From Gaiellaceae bacterium (GTDB lineage: Bacteria > Actinomycetota > Thermoleophilia > Gaiellales > Gaiellaceae), in contig JAUJMY010000012.1 of NCBI GenBank assembly GCA_030446625.1, forward strand, positions 1 through 64,000: DNA of 64,000 nucleotides, in the 5' to 3' direction. The notes beneath the pieces are model-generated. The model searched no databases, was not told the DNA's origin, and saw only the letters and a program-made list of their open reading frames with translations. Of the stretch, positions 32,701 through 40,914 are shown one piece after another (within the stretch, counting starts at the first letter, position 1; every line of letters starts with the position of its first letter). The position numbers were made by a program, and so were the translations under genes.

Positions 32701-34104
32701 GTGCTTCTCCTCGCCTTCATCGCGGGCTGCGCCCTCGGTCTCTTCGGCGCGTGGCTCGTCGTCCGCGAGCGAACGTCGCACCTCTCGCGCGCGCTCGAGC
32801 GCGCCGAGTCCGCGTGCGAGGGAAGCTCGCGGCGGGTCGCGGAGCTCGAGCCCGAGCTGGCTCGCCTGACGGCGCAGCTCGAGCACGAGCGGTCGGCGTT
32901 CGAGGACAAGGTGCGGCTTCTCCACGAGGCGCAGACGGAGTTCGCGAACACGTTCAAGGCGCTCTCCGCGGAGGCGCTCCAGCGGAACAACACCTCCTTC
33001 CTGGAGCTGGCCCGCACGCAGCTCGAGCGGTTCCAGACCGTCGCCCGGAACGACCTCGAGCAGCGACAGAAGGCGGTCGAGCAGCTCGTCTCGCCGATCA
33101 AGGAGTCGCTCGAGAAGGTCGACGGCCAGGTCCGCAGCCTCGAGCAAGCCCGCCGCGAGGCGTACGGCTCGCTGACGCAGCAGCTGCAGTCGCTCGCCGA
33201 GAGCCAGGACAAGCTGCGGCTCGAGACCAGCAGCCTCGTGACGGCGCTCCGCGCGCCGCACGTGCGCGGCCGGTGGGGAGAGATGCAGCTGAAGCGCGTC
33301 GTCGAGATGGCGGGAATGGTCGCGCACTGCGACTTCGTCGAGCAGACGACGACGACGGACGAGGACGGGCGGATGCTGCGCCCGGACCTGATCGTCAAGC
33401 TGCCGGGCGGGAAGAACGTCGTCGTCGACGCGAAGGCGCCGCTCCACGCCTACCTCGACGGGCTCGAGGCGCAGGACGACGACGCCCGCCGGCTGAAGCT
33501 CCAGGATCACGCGCGCCAGGTGCGCGACCACATCGCGAAGCTCGGCGCGAAGAGCTACTGGCGGCAGTTCTCGCCGACGCCGGACTTCGTCGTCATGTTC
33601 CTGCCGGACGAGACGTTCTTCAAGGCGGCGCTCGAGCACGACCCCGCCCTGATCGAGGCCGGCGTCGACGCGGGCGTCCTGCCCGCCACGCCGACGACGC
33701 TCATCGCCCTCCTGCGGACGATCGCGTACGGGTGGCAGCAGGAGACGGTCGCGGAGAGCGCCCGCGCCGTCAGCGACCTCGGACGCGAGCTCTACGAACG
33801 CCTCGGCACGCTGGCTCGCCACTTCACGAAGCTCGGCCGCAGCCTCGACGGCGCCGTCGGCGCCTACAACGAGGCGGTCGGGTCGCTCGAGAGCCGGGTG
33901 CTCGTCACGGCGCGGAAGTTCGAAGGCCACGGGATCCCCGCGGCCGACGTCGCCGCTCTCGCGCCCCTCGAGCGGCAGGCGCGCCCGCTCCAGGCGCTCG
34001 AGCTCACCGACGCGGCGACCGCGCCGGCCGTCCTGCCGGTTCCTGACTCTGCGGACGAGCTTGCGATGGAGCTCGCCGTCGCACCCGACGCCGACGCGGC
34101 CTAG
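32701..34104 (+). CDS. rmuC: DNA recombination protein RmuC family
   Basis: 467 residues from GTG 32701. An N-terminal membrane helix (VLLLAFIAGCALGLFGAWLV) is followed by a coiled coil (residues 30-180, EQRQKAVEQLVSPIKESLEKV), then the PD-(D/E)xK-like RmuC domain. That domain has APHVRGRWGEMQLKRVVEMAGM, LRPDLIVKLPGGKNVVVDAK and YLDGLEAQDDDARRLKLQDHA. RmuC limits chromosomal rearrangements by an unknown nuclease action. A longer frame upstream is non-coding; the true start could also lie slightly before the GTG. Confidence 0.9.
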   Translation: MLLLAFIAGCALGLFGAWLVVRERTSHLSRALERAESACEGSSRRVAELEPELARLTAQLEHERSAFEDKVRLLHEAQTEFANTFKALSAEALQRNNTSFLELARTQLERFQTVARNDLEQRQKAVEQLVSPIKESLEKVDGQVRSLEQARREAYGSLTQQLQSLAESQDKLRLETSSLVTALRAPHVRGRWGEMQLKRVVEMAGMVAHCDFVEQTTTTDEDGRMLRPDLIVKLPGGKNVVVDAKAPLHAYLDGLEAQDDDARRLKLQDHARQVRDHIAKLGAKSYWRQFSPTPDFVVMFLPDETFFKAALEHDPALIEAGVDAGVLPATPTTLIALLRTIAYGWQQETVAESARAVSDLGRELYERLGTLARHFTKLGRSLDGAVGAYNEAVGSLESRVLVTARKFEGHGIPAADVAALAPLERQARPLQALELTDAATAPAVLPVPDSADELAMELAVAPDADAA

Positions 34105-34826
34105 TCACGCTCGAGCGGGAGCCCGCGGCGCGACCAGTCGCTCCACGAGCCCGGGTACAGCTTCGCGTCCGGTCGCCCGTGCTGGGCGAGCGCGAGCAGG
34201 TCGACGCACGCGGTGATCCCGGACCCGCAGTAGACGACGATCTCCTCGGCGTCGAGGACGTCCTGAGGGGGCGGGAACGCCTCGCCGAACGGGACGTTGC
34301 GCGCGCCCGGGATCCGGCCGCCGACTGGATCCACGTCCGCCGCGCCGCGGTAGCGCTCGGGCGACCGCGCGTCGACGATCAGCAGGCGCTCGTCGCCGAG
34401 CCTCGCCGCGAGCTCCTCCGCCTCGATCGTGTCGGCGCGCGGCCGCGGCTCGAACCTCGCAGGCTCGACCTCCTCCGCGCCGCTTCGAAGCGGCCCGTGC
34501 CACCCCTCGATCCCGCCGCCGAGGACCGCGACGCCGTCGTGACCGAAGTGCCGCAGGAGCCACCACAGGCGCGCGGCGCCGCCGTTCATTCCCGCGTCGT
34601 ATGCGACGACGAAGACGCCGTCGCCGATCCCTGCCCGGCCGGCGGCCTCCGCGAACGCGTCCGCGGACGGCAGCGGGTGCCGGCCGCCGTCGTCGCGCGG
34701 CGGCGCGCTCAGGTCGCCGTCGACGTCGAGGAAGCTCGCTCCGGGGACGTGGCCGGCGAGGTACAGCCGCCGGCCTTCTCCCGGTGCGCCGAGCTGCCAG
34801 CGGCAGTCGACGAACTGGTAGCGCAC
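34101..34826 (-). CDS. Thiosulfate/3-mercaptopyruvate sulfurtransferase (two rhodanese domains)
   Basis: 241 residues, GTG start. The N-terminal inactive rhodanese (residues 1-110, LAGHVPGASFLDVDGDLS) is followed by the active one with Cys in VVYCGSGITACVDLLAL near 200. The CGSGVTA-like loop matches the SseA group. It may provide sulfane sulfur for cysteine or cofactor synthesis, or detoxify cyanide. Convergent with rmuC, overlapping its stop by 4 bases. Confidence 0.9.
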   Translation of the reverse strand: MRYQFVDCRWQLGAPGEGRRLYLAGHVPGASFLDVDGDLSAPPRDDGGRHPLPSADAFAEAAGRAGIGDGVFVVAYDAGMNGGAARLWWLLRHFGHDGVAVLGGGIEGWHGPLRSGAEEVEPARFEPRPRADTIEAEELAARLGDERLLIVDARSPERYRGAADVDPVGGRIPGARNVPFGEAFPPPQDVLDAEEIVVYCGSGITACVDLLALAQHGRPDAKLYPGSWSDWSRRGLPLERD

Positions 34827-35048
34827 TAGATGGTCGATGCCGCGAGAGCGTCTGCGCCGGCGCGCCGGCTGGGGTGCCTGGGGGGCGGCGGCGGTCGCTC
34901 TGCGCTGCCGGTCGCAGCGGTGAGCGGGCGGCGGCGCGAAGCGGACGCGCCGGCGGGCCGGCCGCAGGCCGGAGCGAGGGTGCGGGAGCGCCGCGAGCGC
35001 CTCAGACGGCGCGCCCGGTCACGCGAGGTCGTGGCATCGATCATCTAG
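34826..35048. repeat. 223-bp region bounded by 20-bp imperfect inverted repeats
   Basis: CTAGATGGTCGATGCCGCGA (34826-34845) is nearly the complement of the right end (35029-35048; 18 of 20 positions agree). Because of the symmetry, each strand shows a 72-codon open frame with a similar N-terminus (MVDAA or MIDAT), but both look Arg/Ala-rich and non-coding. The left arm touches the sulfurtransferase start and the right arm the eRF1-like gene's stop. Perhaps a MITE-like element or a repeat-ended intergenic cassette. Confidence 0.6.
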
Positions 35049-36187
35049 AACCGGAGCAGGGCGCCGATCCCCTCCACCGGCGCGAGGTCCTGCCGATGGC
35101 GCACCGCCCACGCGGTACCGCCGTGCGCAAGCGTCTGGTGCACGGCGACGTCGACGCCCTGTGGCCGTTGCTGCATCGGCGTCCCGTCGAGCGGGCAGCC
35201 GCCCTCGCGCGCGGCGCCGCGCCCGCAGCTCGGGCACTGCCAGGCCTCACGCTGCACGCCCTCCTGGAAGAGGAGGAGGTCGACACGTGCATCGGATGCC
35301 GCCTCGAGCGTCGCCTCCCAACCGGAGGCCGCGCGCCCGTCGCGGCCGGCTTCCTCGCGCCACCGCTCGAGCAGCTCGGTCTCCTGACGCATCCGCCACT
35401 CGTCGAGGACGGGGAGCGCCACGGCGAGAAGCTCGGCCGGCCCCGCGTGCGCCTCGGCCTGTGTCCACCCCGCGACCGCCGCCTGCGCTTCCTGCGACAG
35501 CATCTCGCCGAACTCACCGCGCATATGGTCGGGGCAGACGAGCACGATCGCTGGGACGCTCAACCGCCGCACCTGCTCGTCGAGCTCTTCCCCAACGGTC
35601 CGCAGATGGTCTGCCGCGAGGTTGTCGACGTGACGCTGGTACCGCGCCTGCGACCACCCGCCCTGGTCGTGCCGGTTCGGCTGCTCCTCCGAGAGATCCG
35701 CGAGCTCCTCGAGCCGCCCCGCCCGCAGCCGGTAGACCTCGCCGCGCTCGCGGCTGACCGCCGCGACGAGCGCACCGTCGCTTCCGCCCGCGAGCGGGAC
35801 GAGCGGCGCGAGGTAGCACGTGCCGCCGAGCCGGATCTCGTCCGGAACCGGCTGCGCGAGGGGGAGCGTCACCCAGAGGTCGTCGAGCGTGTCCGCGAAC
35901 ACCGCGACGCCGTGCGAGCCGTCGCGGTCGAACTCGTCGTCGAAGTAGGCGCGAATCCGGTCGAAGTCGGCCTTCAGCCCCTGCCGCTGGTCGTGCGTGA
36001 GCCCGTCCTGCGTCGCCTCGTCCGTCCGCTCGCCCTCCGCCAGGAGCGAGTTGACACGCGTTACGGCGTCGCCCGCGGTCGGGGTGGTGCTCGGGTCGAG
36101 CCCCAGGTAGAAGCTGATCACGCACCCGCTGCTCGCCTGGAACCCGGCGAGCGTGCGCAGCGTCTCCCAACCGACGTTCGCAGCCAC
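35045..36187 (-). CDS. Bacterial eRF1-like protein (baeRF family, Vms1-like), with C-terminal zinc ribbon
   Basis: 380 residues. The segment GGWSQARYQRHVDNLAADHL near residue 175 corresponds to the baeRF family-10 GGxSxxRYQRH motif in place of the eukaryotic GGQ loop. It is flanked by GEVYRLRAGRLEELADL and VPAIVLVCPDHMRGEF strands. A zinc ribbon with CPSCGRGAAREGGCPL lies near 330. eRF1/Vms1 relatives release peptides from stalled tRNA, so a ribosome-rescue or tRNA-hydrolase role is inferred. No partner gene shows its regulation. Confidence 0.75.
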   Translation of the reverse strand: MAANVGWETLRTLAGFQASSGCVISFYLGLDPSTTPTAGDAVTRVNSLLAEGERTDEATQDGLTHDQRQGLKADFDRIRAYFDDEFDRDGSHGVAVFADTLDDLWVTLPLAQPVPDEIRLGGTCYLAPLVPLAGGSDGALVAAVSRERGEVYRLRAGRLEELADLSEEQPNRHDQGGWSQARYQRHVDNLAADHLRTVGEELDEQVRRLSVPAIVLVCPDHMRGEFGEMLSQEAQAAVAGWTQAEAHAGPAELLAVALPVLDEWRMRQETELLERWREEAGRDGRAASGWEATLEAASDARVDLLLFQEGVQREAWQCPSCGRGAAREGGCPLDGTPMQQRPQGVDVAVHQTLAHGGTAWAVRHRQDLAPVEGIGALLRF

Positions 36188-36234
36188 GGAGCCGTCCTAC
36201 CACGGCCGCGCGTTTCTATTCCTACGCTTGCGCG

Positions 36235-36759
36235 ATGACGGTGTTCACGATCGGACACGGCACGCGGCCGCTCGAGGAGCTCGTCGCGTGCCTCCGCGAC
36301 GCGGGAGTCGAGACGCTCGTCGACGTCCGCCGCTTCCCCGCCTCGAGGCGGAACCCGCAGTTCAACCGCGAGAGCGTCGCGACCGTAGTCGCGCTCGCGG
36401 GGATCGGCTACCGCCACGAGGTGGAGCTGGGCGGCCGCCGGACCGGCGAGCCCGGCGAGGAGCGCTTCGCGTGCATCCGCGTCCCCGCGTTCCGGAGCTA
36501 CGCGGCGCGGATGGCGCAGCCGGCGTGGCAGGAGGCGCTCGAGCGCGCGCTGCGCGAGCCGTCGCCGTGCTTCATGTGCGCGGAGACGCCGTGGACGCGG
36601 TGTCATCGGCGCCTGATCGCGGAGCTCCTCGTCGCGCGCGGGCACGACGTCGTCCACCTGCTCGCCCCCGGCCGGTCGGAGCCTCACCTACGGTGGGCCG
36701 GCGCGGATGCGGAGGACCGCGAGGGCCGCCTCTACCTCTGCGGCGCCCTCGTCGCGTGA
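36235..36759 (+). CDS. DUF488 family protein
   Basis: 174 residues beginning MTVFTIGHGTRPLEELVACL. DUF488 signature segments are ETLVDVRRFPASRRNPQFN near 25, ALREPSPCFMCAETPWTRCHRR near 110, and a conserved second Cys. Family function is unknown. Divergent from the eRF1-like gene with 47 bases between. Confidence 0.88.
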   Translation: MTVFTIGHGTRPLEELVACLRDAGVETLVDVRRFPASRRNPQFNRESVATVVALAGIGYRHEVELGGRRTGEPGEERFACIRVPAFRSYAARMAQPAWQEALERALREPSPCFMCAETPWTRCHRRLIAELLVARGHDVVHLLAPGRSEPHLRWAGADAEDREGRLYLCGALVA

Positions 36760-36825
36760 CGCGCTAGGAACAGCCAGCCGAGCGAATCCGTTAAATAGGA
36801 GAGAGCGACGTTCGGGAGGAAAGAC

Positions 36826-37827
36826 GTGGGCGAGGTTCGCGAGCTGATCATCATCGGAGGAGGCCCGGCGGGGTACACCGCTGCGCTCTACGCGGCGCGC
36901 GGCGACCTGCGCCCCCTCGTGATCGAGGGCTTCCAGTGGGGTGGCCAGCTTATGATCACGAGCGACGTCGAGAACTACCCGGGATACCCGGATGGCGTCA
37001 TGGGGCCGGCGATGATGCAGGACTTCCGGCGCCAGGCCGAGCGCTTCGGGGCCGAGTTCGTCTCCGACGACGTCACGCGCGTGGACTTCTCCGAGCGGCC
37101 GTTCAAGGTGTACGTCGAGGATGACGAGTACCTCGCCGACGCCGTGATCGTGGCCACCGGCGCCAGCGCGCGGCAGCTCGGGCTCGAGTCGGAGGTCGCG
37201 CTCCAGGGGCGCGGCGTCTCGTACTGCGCGACGTGCGACGCGTCCTTCTTCCGCGACAAGGACGTCGTCGTCGTCGGCGGCGGCGACTCGACGATGGAGG
37301 AGGCGACCTTCCTCGCGAAGTTCGCGTCGAAGGTGACGATCGTGCACCGCCGCGAGGACTTCCGCGCGTCGCAAATCATGCTCAACCGCGCGCGCGCGAA
37401 CGAGAAGATCGAGTTCGTGACGAACGCGGTCGTCGACGAGGTGCTCGGCGTCGAGGAGGGCAAGGTGACGGGGGTGCGGCTGCGCGACGTGCGGTCGCAG
37501 GAGACGTGGGAGCTCCCGACGACCGGCCTCTTCGCGGCGATCGGCCACGACCCGAACACGAAGCTCTTCCTCGACCAGCTCGAGCACGACGCCGCGGGGT
37601 ACCTCGTCACGCGCCCCGGGACGACCGAGACGAACATCCTCGGCGTCTTCGCGGCGGGGGACGTGCAGGATCACGTCTACCGGCAGGCGGTGACGGCCGC
37701 GGGCTCAGGGTGCATGGCGGCGCTCGACGCGGAGCGCTACCTCGCGGCGCGCGAGGGGCATCCGCACGCGGCGCTGACGGCGCCGCGGCCGGAGGCGGAG
37801 CCGGAGCCGGAGACGGCTCAGGTCTAA
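36826..37827 (+). CDS. trxB: Thioredoxin reductase
   Basis: NADPH-dependent flavoenzyme reducing thioredoxin, 333 residues, GTG start with ribosome site GGGAGGAAAG. The FAD motif is IIGGGPAGYTAALYAARG near 10, the redox pair YCATCDASFF near 137, the NADPH motif VVVGGGDSTMEEA near 152, and GVFAAGDVQDHVYRQAVTAAGSGCMAA near 273. An extra Pro/Glu-rich tail (EAEPEPETAQV) ends the protein. No thioredoxin gene adjoins it. Confidence 0.95.
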   Translation: MGEVRELIIIGGGPAGYTAALYAARGDLRPLVIEGFQWGGQLMITSDVENYPGYPDGVMGPAMMQDFRRQAERFGAEFVSDDVTRVDFSERPFKVYVEDDEYLADAVIVATGASARQLGLESEVALQGRGVSYCATCDASFFRDKDVVVVGGGDSTMEEATFLAKFASKVTIVHRREDFRASQIMLNRARANEKIEFVTNAVVDEVLGVEEGKVTGVRLRDVRSQETWELPTTGLFAAIGHDPNTKLFLDQLEHDAAGYLVTRPGTTETNILGVFAAGDVQDHVYRQAVTAAGSGCMAALDAERYLAAREGHPHAALTAPRPEAEPEPETAQV

Positions 37828-37879
37828 CCGCCGCGCGTCCGCCTCACGTTCCCGAGGGCGGCGCGAGCCGCGCGTCACG

Positions 37880-38329
37880 ATGCCTTTCTTCATCTGTCCG
37901 AACTGCAAGCGGCGGTCCGTCGACCACGACGGCCGTGAGGGCGTCCTCGACCACGCCGTCGCGTGCCGGAGCTGCGGCTTCGGCTTCCTCTTCGAGCTGA
38001 TGGACGACTACTACCCGGCGCCGGGCACGGGCTTCGTCGTCTGCGACCAGTCGCGTCGGGTGATCGCCGTCGGGCGCGGCGTCTTCGAGCTCACCGGCTA
38101 CCGCGAGGCGGAGGTGCTCGGGCGCGACCTGTTCTCGGCGCTCGGGCTCCACGGCTTCGAGGAAGGGCGCGACCCAGCCGCGCTTGCGCTCGAGTGGGGC
38201 GTGCGCCGACTCGGCGAGCGGCTCGAGCTGCGAACGCGCGGCGGAAAGACCAAGCCCGTCAGCGCTGACTTCTTCCCCGCCTACGACGAAGACGGCGGGC
38301 TGCTCGTGGCGCTCTCCTCCCCTCCGTGA
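37880..38329 (+). CDS. Zinc-ribbon + PAS domain protein
   Basis: 149 residues. A four-Cys ribbon (FICPNCKRRS near 5-15, CRSCGFGF near 32-39) is followed by a PAS-like domain (GFVVCDQSRRVIAVGRGVFELTGYREAEVLGRD near 52-84). No output domain is present, so it is a small sensor or adaptor that binds DNA or protein through the ribbon. It overlaps the next gene by 4 bases. Confidence 0.75.
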   Translation: MPFFICPNCKRRSVDHDGREGVLDHAVACRSCGFGFLFELMDDYYPAPGTGFVVCDQSRRVIAVGRGVFELTGYREAEVLGRDLFSALGLHGFEEGRDPAALALEWGVRRLGERLELRTRGGKTKPVSADFFPAYDEDGGLLVALSSPP

Positions 38330-39498
38330 CCGTTCCCCGCCGTGCCGACGTCGTCGTCGTCGGGGGCGGGATCACGGGCGCGTCGCTCGCGTACCACCTC
38401 AGCGGCCGCGGCAAGGACGTCGTGCTCCTCGAAAGGAGCGTCGTCGCGGGCGGGCCGACCGGCCGCTCGACGGCGATCATCCGGCAGCACTACTCGCAGC
38501 CCCTGCTTGTCCGGATGGCCGTGCACGGCCTCCGCCTGTACCGCGACTTCTTCGCGCGCGAGCTCGGGGCGTCGTGCGGCTTTGTGCGCGCCGGCGTCCT
38601 CTGGGCGGTGTCGGACGAGAACCGTGCCGGGCTCGAGCGCAACGTCGCGCTCGCGCAGGACGTGGGCGCGCAGATCGAGCTCGTCGAGCCGACGTCGACG
38701 GCGGTCGACACGCGAATCTCGCGCGACGGGGTCGCCGCGTTCGCGCTGGAGCCGACGGCGGGGCATTGCGACCCGTACCTCGCGACCGCGGGCTTCGTGT
38801 CCGCGGCACGACAGCTCGGCGCGGCGGTCGTCGAGCGCGCCGCCGTGGCGTCCGTGCAACCGGGGCACGTGGCCCTCGCCGGCGGCGGGGCGATCGATGC
38901 AGACGCCGTCGTCGTCGCCGCGGGTCCGTGGTCGCCCGCGCTGCTCGCTCCGCTCGGCTACGAGCTGCCGATCCGCACGGCCCGAGCGGAGGTCGGGCGC
39001 TTCCGGCTCCCGAGCAGCTTCGGCGCGCCGCCGCGCGTGCTGGCCGACTTCTCGGAGCAGCGGTTCTACTTCAAGCCCGCCGAGCCCGGGTTCCTCGAGG
39101 TCGGCACGCTCGATCCGGCTCACGCCGAGCGTCCGCTCGACCCCGACCACATCCCGGAGGGTGCCGACGCAGCGACGCTCCGGCACTTCGAGCGCGCGCT
39201 GGCCGTGCGCCTGCCCTCGGCCGCGGCCGGGCACTGGCGCGGCGCGTGGTCGGGCGCGTACGACGTGACCCCCGACTGGCAGCCCGCGATAGGCGCGGTC
39301 CCCGGCGCCGACGGCGTCTTCGTCGCCGCCGGGTTCTCCGGCCACGGCTTGAAGCTCGCGCCCGCTGTCGGCAGCGCGCTCGCCGAGCGGGTCTGCGACG
39401 GCGCGTGGGGCGGGTTCGACCTCTCGCTGTTCGACCCGGCGCGCTTCGAGCGCGGTGACCTGATCTCGTCGCCATACGGCTACTCCGTCGTCGGCTGA
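38326..39498 (+). CDS. FAD-dependent oxidoreductase (DAO / sarcosine-oxidase-beta-like)
   Basis: 390 residues, GTG start overlapping the PAS gene. The FAD Rossmann motif is DVVVVGGGITGASLAYHLSGRG near 8, with GGPTGRSTAIIRQHYSQPLL near 45. The C-terminal FAD contact is VFVAAGFSGHGLKLAPAVG near 330. DAO-superfamily members oxidise N-methyl or D-amino acids. Substrate unknown, and no coupled subunit genes are nearby, so it is probably a single-subunit oxidase or dehydrogenase. Confidence 0.85.
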   Translation: MTVPRRADVVVVGGGITGASLAYHLSGRGKDVVLLERSVVAGGPTGRSTAIIRQHYSQPLLVRMAVHGLRLYRDFFARELGASCGFVRAGVLWAVSDENRAGLERNVALAQDVGAQIELVEPTSTAVDTRISRDGVAAFALEPTAGHCDPYLATAGFVSAARQLGAAVVERAAVASVQPGHVALAGGGAIDADAVVVAAGPWSPALLAPLGYELPIRTARAEVGRFRLPSSFGAPPRVLADFSEQRFYFKPAEPGFLEVGTLDPAHAERPLDPDHIPEGADAATLRHFERALAVRLPSAAAGHWRGAWSGAYDVTPDWQPAIGAVPGADGVFVAAGFSGHGLKLAPAVGSALAERVCDGAWGGFDLSLFDPARFERGDLISSPYGYSVVG

Positions 39499-40253
39499 CC
39501 AGCCCGGAAGCAGACGTAGGTCTCGGTGACGTAGGGCAGGACGATCGGCTCGTCCTGCCTAGCGGCGATACGCCGCAGCTCGCGCTCGACCCGAGCCCGC
39601 ACGTCCGGAGCCGCGGACGCGACGAAGCTGACCGACAGGAAGCGCGTCACGAACCCGTCGGCGTCGACCTCCTGGCGATGCGGGAACTCGGCCTTCTCGA
39701 CTCCGCGGAAGAGCGGGCTCGACCGCAGCAGGTCGCTCGCGTCGAGCGTCCGCCACCACGGCGCGTCGCCTCGAAGCGGCTCGAGCAGCGCGACGGCCTC
39801 CGCATGGATCGGATCGCGCTCGTCGCGGCTGTTCCAGACCAGGCCGAGCCCGCCGCCGTCGCGGAGGACGCGGTGGAGCTCCGGGAAGGTCTCGTCCGGC
39901 CGGAACCAGTGGAACGCCTGAGCGACCGTCACGGCGTCGGCCGAGCCGTCCGCGAGCGGGATCGCTTCGGCCGTCCCGTCGAGCACCTCGACCTCCGGCA
40001 GTTCCGCCCGCAGGCGCTCGCGCATCCCCGGCGCGGGCTCGACGGCGACGACGTCCGCGCCGCGCGCGACGAGCTCCCGCGTGAACTTCCCGGTCCCTGC
40101 CGCGAGGTCGAGCACGCGCGAGCCGCGCCCGATCCGCAGCCGCGTCGCGAGCCAGTCGACCGCAGCGCGCGGGTACGTCGGCCGCCCGCGCTCGTACGCG
40201 TCGGCCGACTGGTCGAAACCGCGAGCGTCCGGATGCACACGCGCGTCAGACAC
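39480..40253 (-). CDS. SAM-dependent methyltransferase (class I, Methyltransf_11 type)
   Basis: 257 residues, GTG start. Motif I is VLDLAAGTGKFTRELVARGADVVAVEPAPGM near 45-75, motif II DGSADAVTVAQAFHWF near 105, and motif III LHRVLRDGGGLGLVWNSRD near 125. The AFHWF motif and YERGRPTYP N-terminus match the UbiE/YcgJ-like small-molecule methyltransferases. Substrate unknown. It is convergent with the oxidoreductase and overlaps it by 19 bases; its start overlaps the nth end. Confidence 0.85.
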   Translation of the reverse strand: MSDARVHPDARGFDQSADAYERGRPTYPRAAVDWLATRLRIGRGSRVLDLAAGTGKFTRELVARGADVVAVEPAPGMRERLRAELPEVEVLDGTAEAIPLADGSADAVTVAQAFHWFRPDETFPELHRVLRDGGGLGLVWNSRDERDPIHAEAVALLEPLRGDAPWWRTLDASDLLRSSPLFRGVEKAEFPHRQEVDADGFVTRFLSVSFVASAAPDVRARVERELRRIAARQDEPIVLPYVTETYVCFRAGQPTTE

Positions 40254-40914
40254 GGCTCGCCGGGCAGAGGTCGTTGACGACGCAGTCGTGGCAACGGGGC
40301 AGCCGCGCGACGCACACGCGGCGGCCGTGCCAGATCAGCAGGTGCGGGAATCGCGCCCACTCCGGGCGCGGCACGAGCTTCACGAGGTCGCGCTCGATCC
40401 GAACGGGATCCTCTTCGCGCGTCAAGCCGAGCCGCTGCGAGAGGCGTCGGACGTGGGTGTCGACCACGACCCCCTGCGCCTGACCGAGCTCCGCCGCGAC
40501 GACGTTCGCGGTCTTGCGCGCGACGCCGGGCAGGCGCACGAGCTCCTCGACGTCGCGCGGCACGCGCCCGTCGAAGTCGTCGAGAAGCATCTGCATCGTG
40601 CCGCGCAGACCCTTCGTCTTCTGGCGGAAGAACCCCGTCGCGTAGATGTCCCGTTGCAGCTCGTCCTCCGGCACTGCGAGATAGTCCTCCGGCCCGCGGT
40701 ACTTCTCGAACAGCCGCTCGGTGACGCGGTTCACGTTCACGTCCGTCGTCTGCGCCGACAGCATCACGGCCACGAGCAGCTCCAGGTCGTTCCGGTAGCG
40801 CAGCGCGATCTTCGCGTCGGCGTGCTCGTTCGCGAGCCGCTCGATCACTGGGCCGATCCGGTTCCGCCTGGGACCGACGCGGCGGCGCGCCTCGCCGACG
40901 TAGCTCCTCGGCAT
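40246..40914 (-). CDS. nth: Endonuclease III
   Basis: DNA glycosylase/AP lyase repairing oxidised pyrimidines, 222 residues. The catalytic Lys is in ELVRLPGVARKTANVVAAEL (HhH motif) near 120, and the Asp in VVVDTHVRRLSQRLGLT near 145. The [4Fe-4S] cluster motif is CVARLPRCHDCVVNDLC at the C-terminus (C-x6-C-x2-C-x5-C). ATG overlaps the helicase stop (TGATG), so it is coupled with the addA-like gene, a sensible DNA-repair operon. Confidence 0.94.
   Translation of the reverse strand: MPRSYVGEARRRVGPRRNRIGPVIERLANEHADAKIALRYRNDLELLVAVMLSAQTTDVNVNRVTERLFEKYRGPEDYLAVPEDELQRDIYATGFFRQKTKGLRGTMQMLLDDFDGRVPRDVEELVRLPGVARKTANVVAAELGQAQGVVVDTHVRRLSQRLGLTREEDPVRIERDLVKLVPRPEWARFPHLLIWHGRRVCVARLPRCHDCVVNDLCPASRV

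Noticed and set aside
34826-35048. 72-codon open frames on both strands as real genes
   Set aside because: They mirror each other because of the inverted repeat and have Arg/Ala-rich, non-protein-like sequence.
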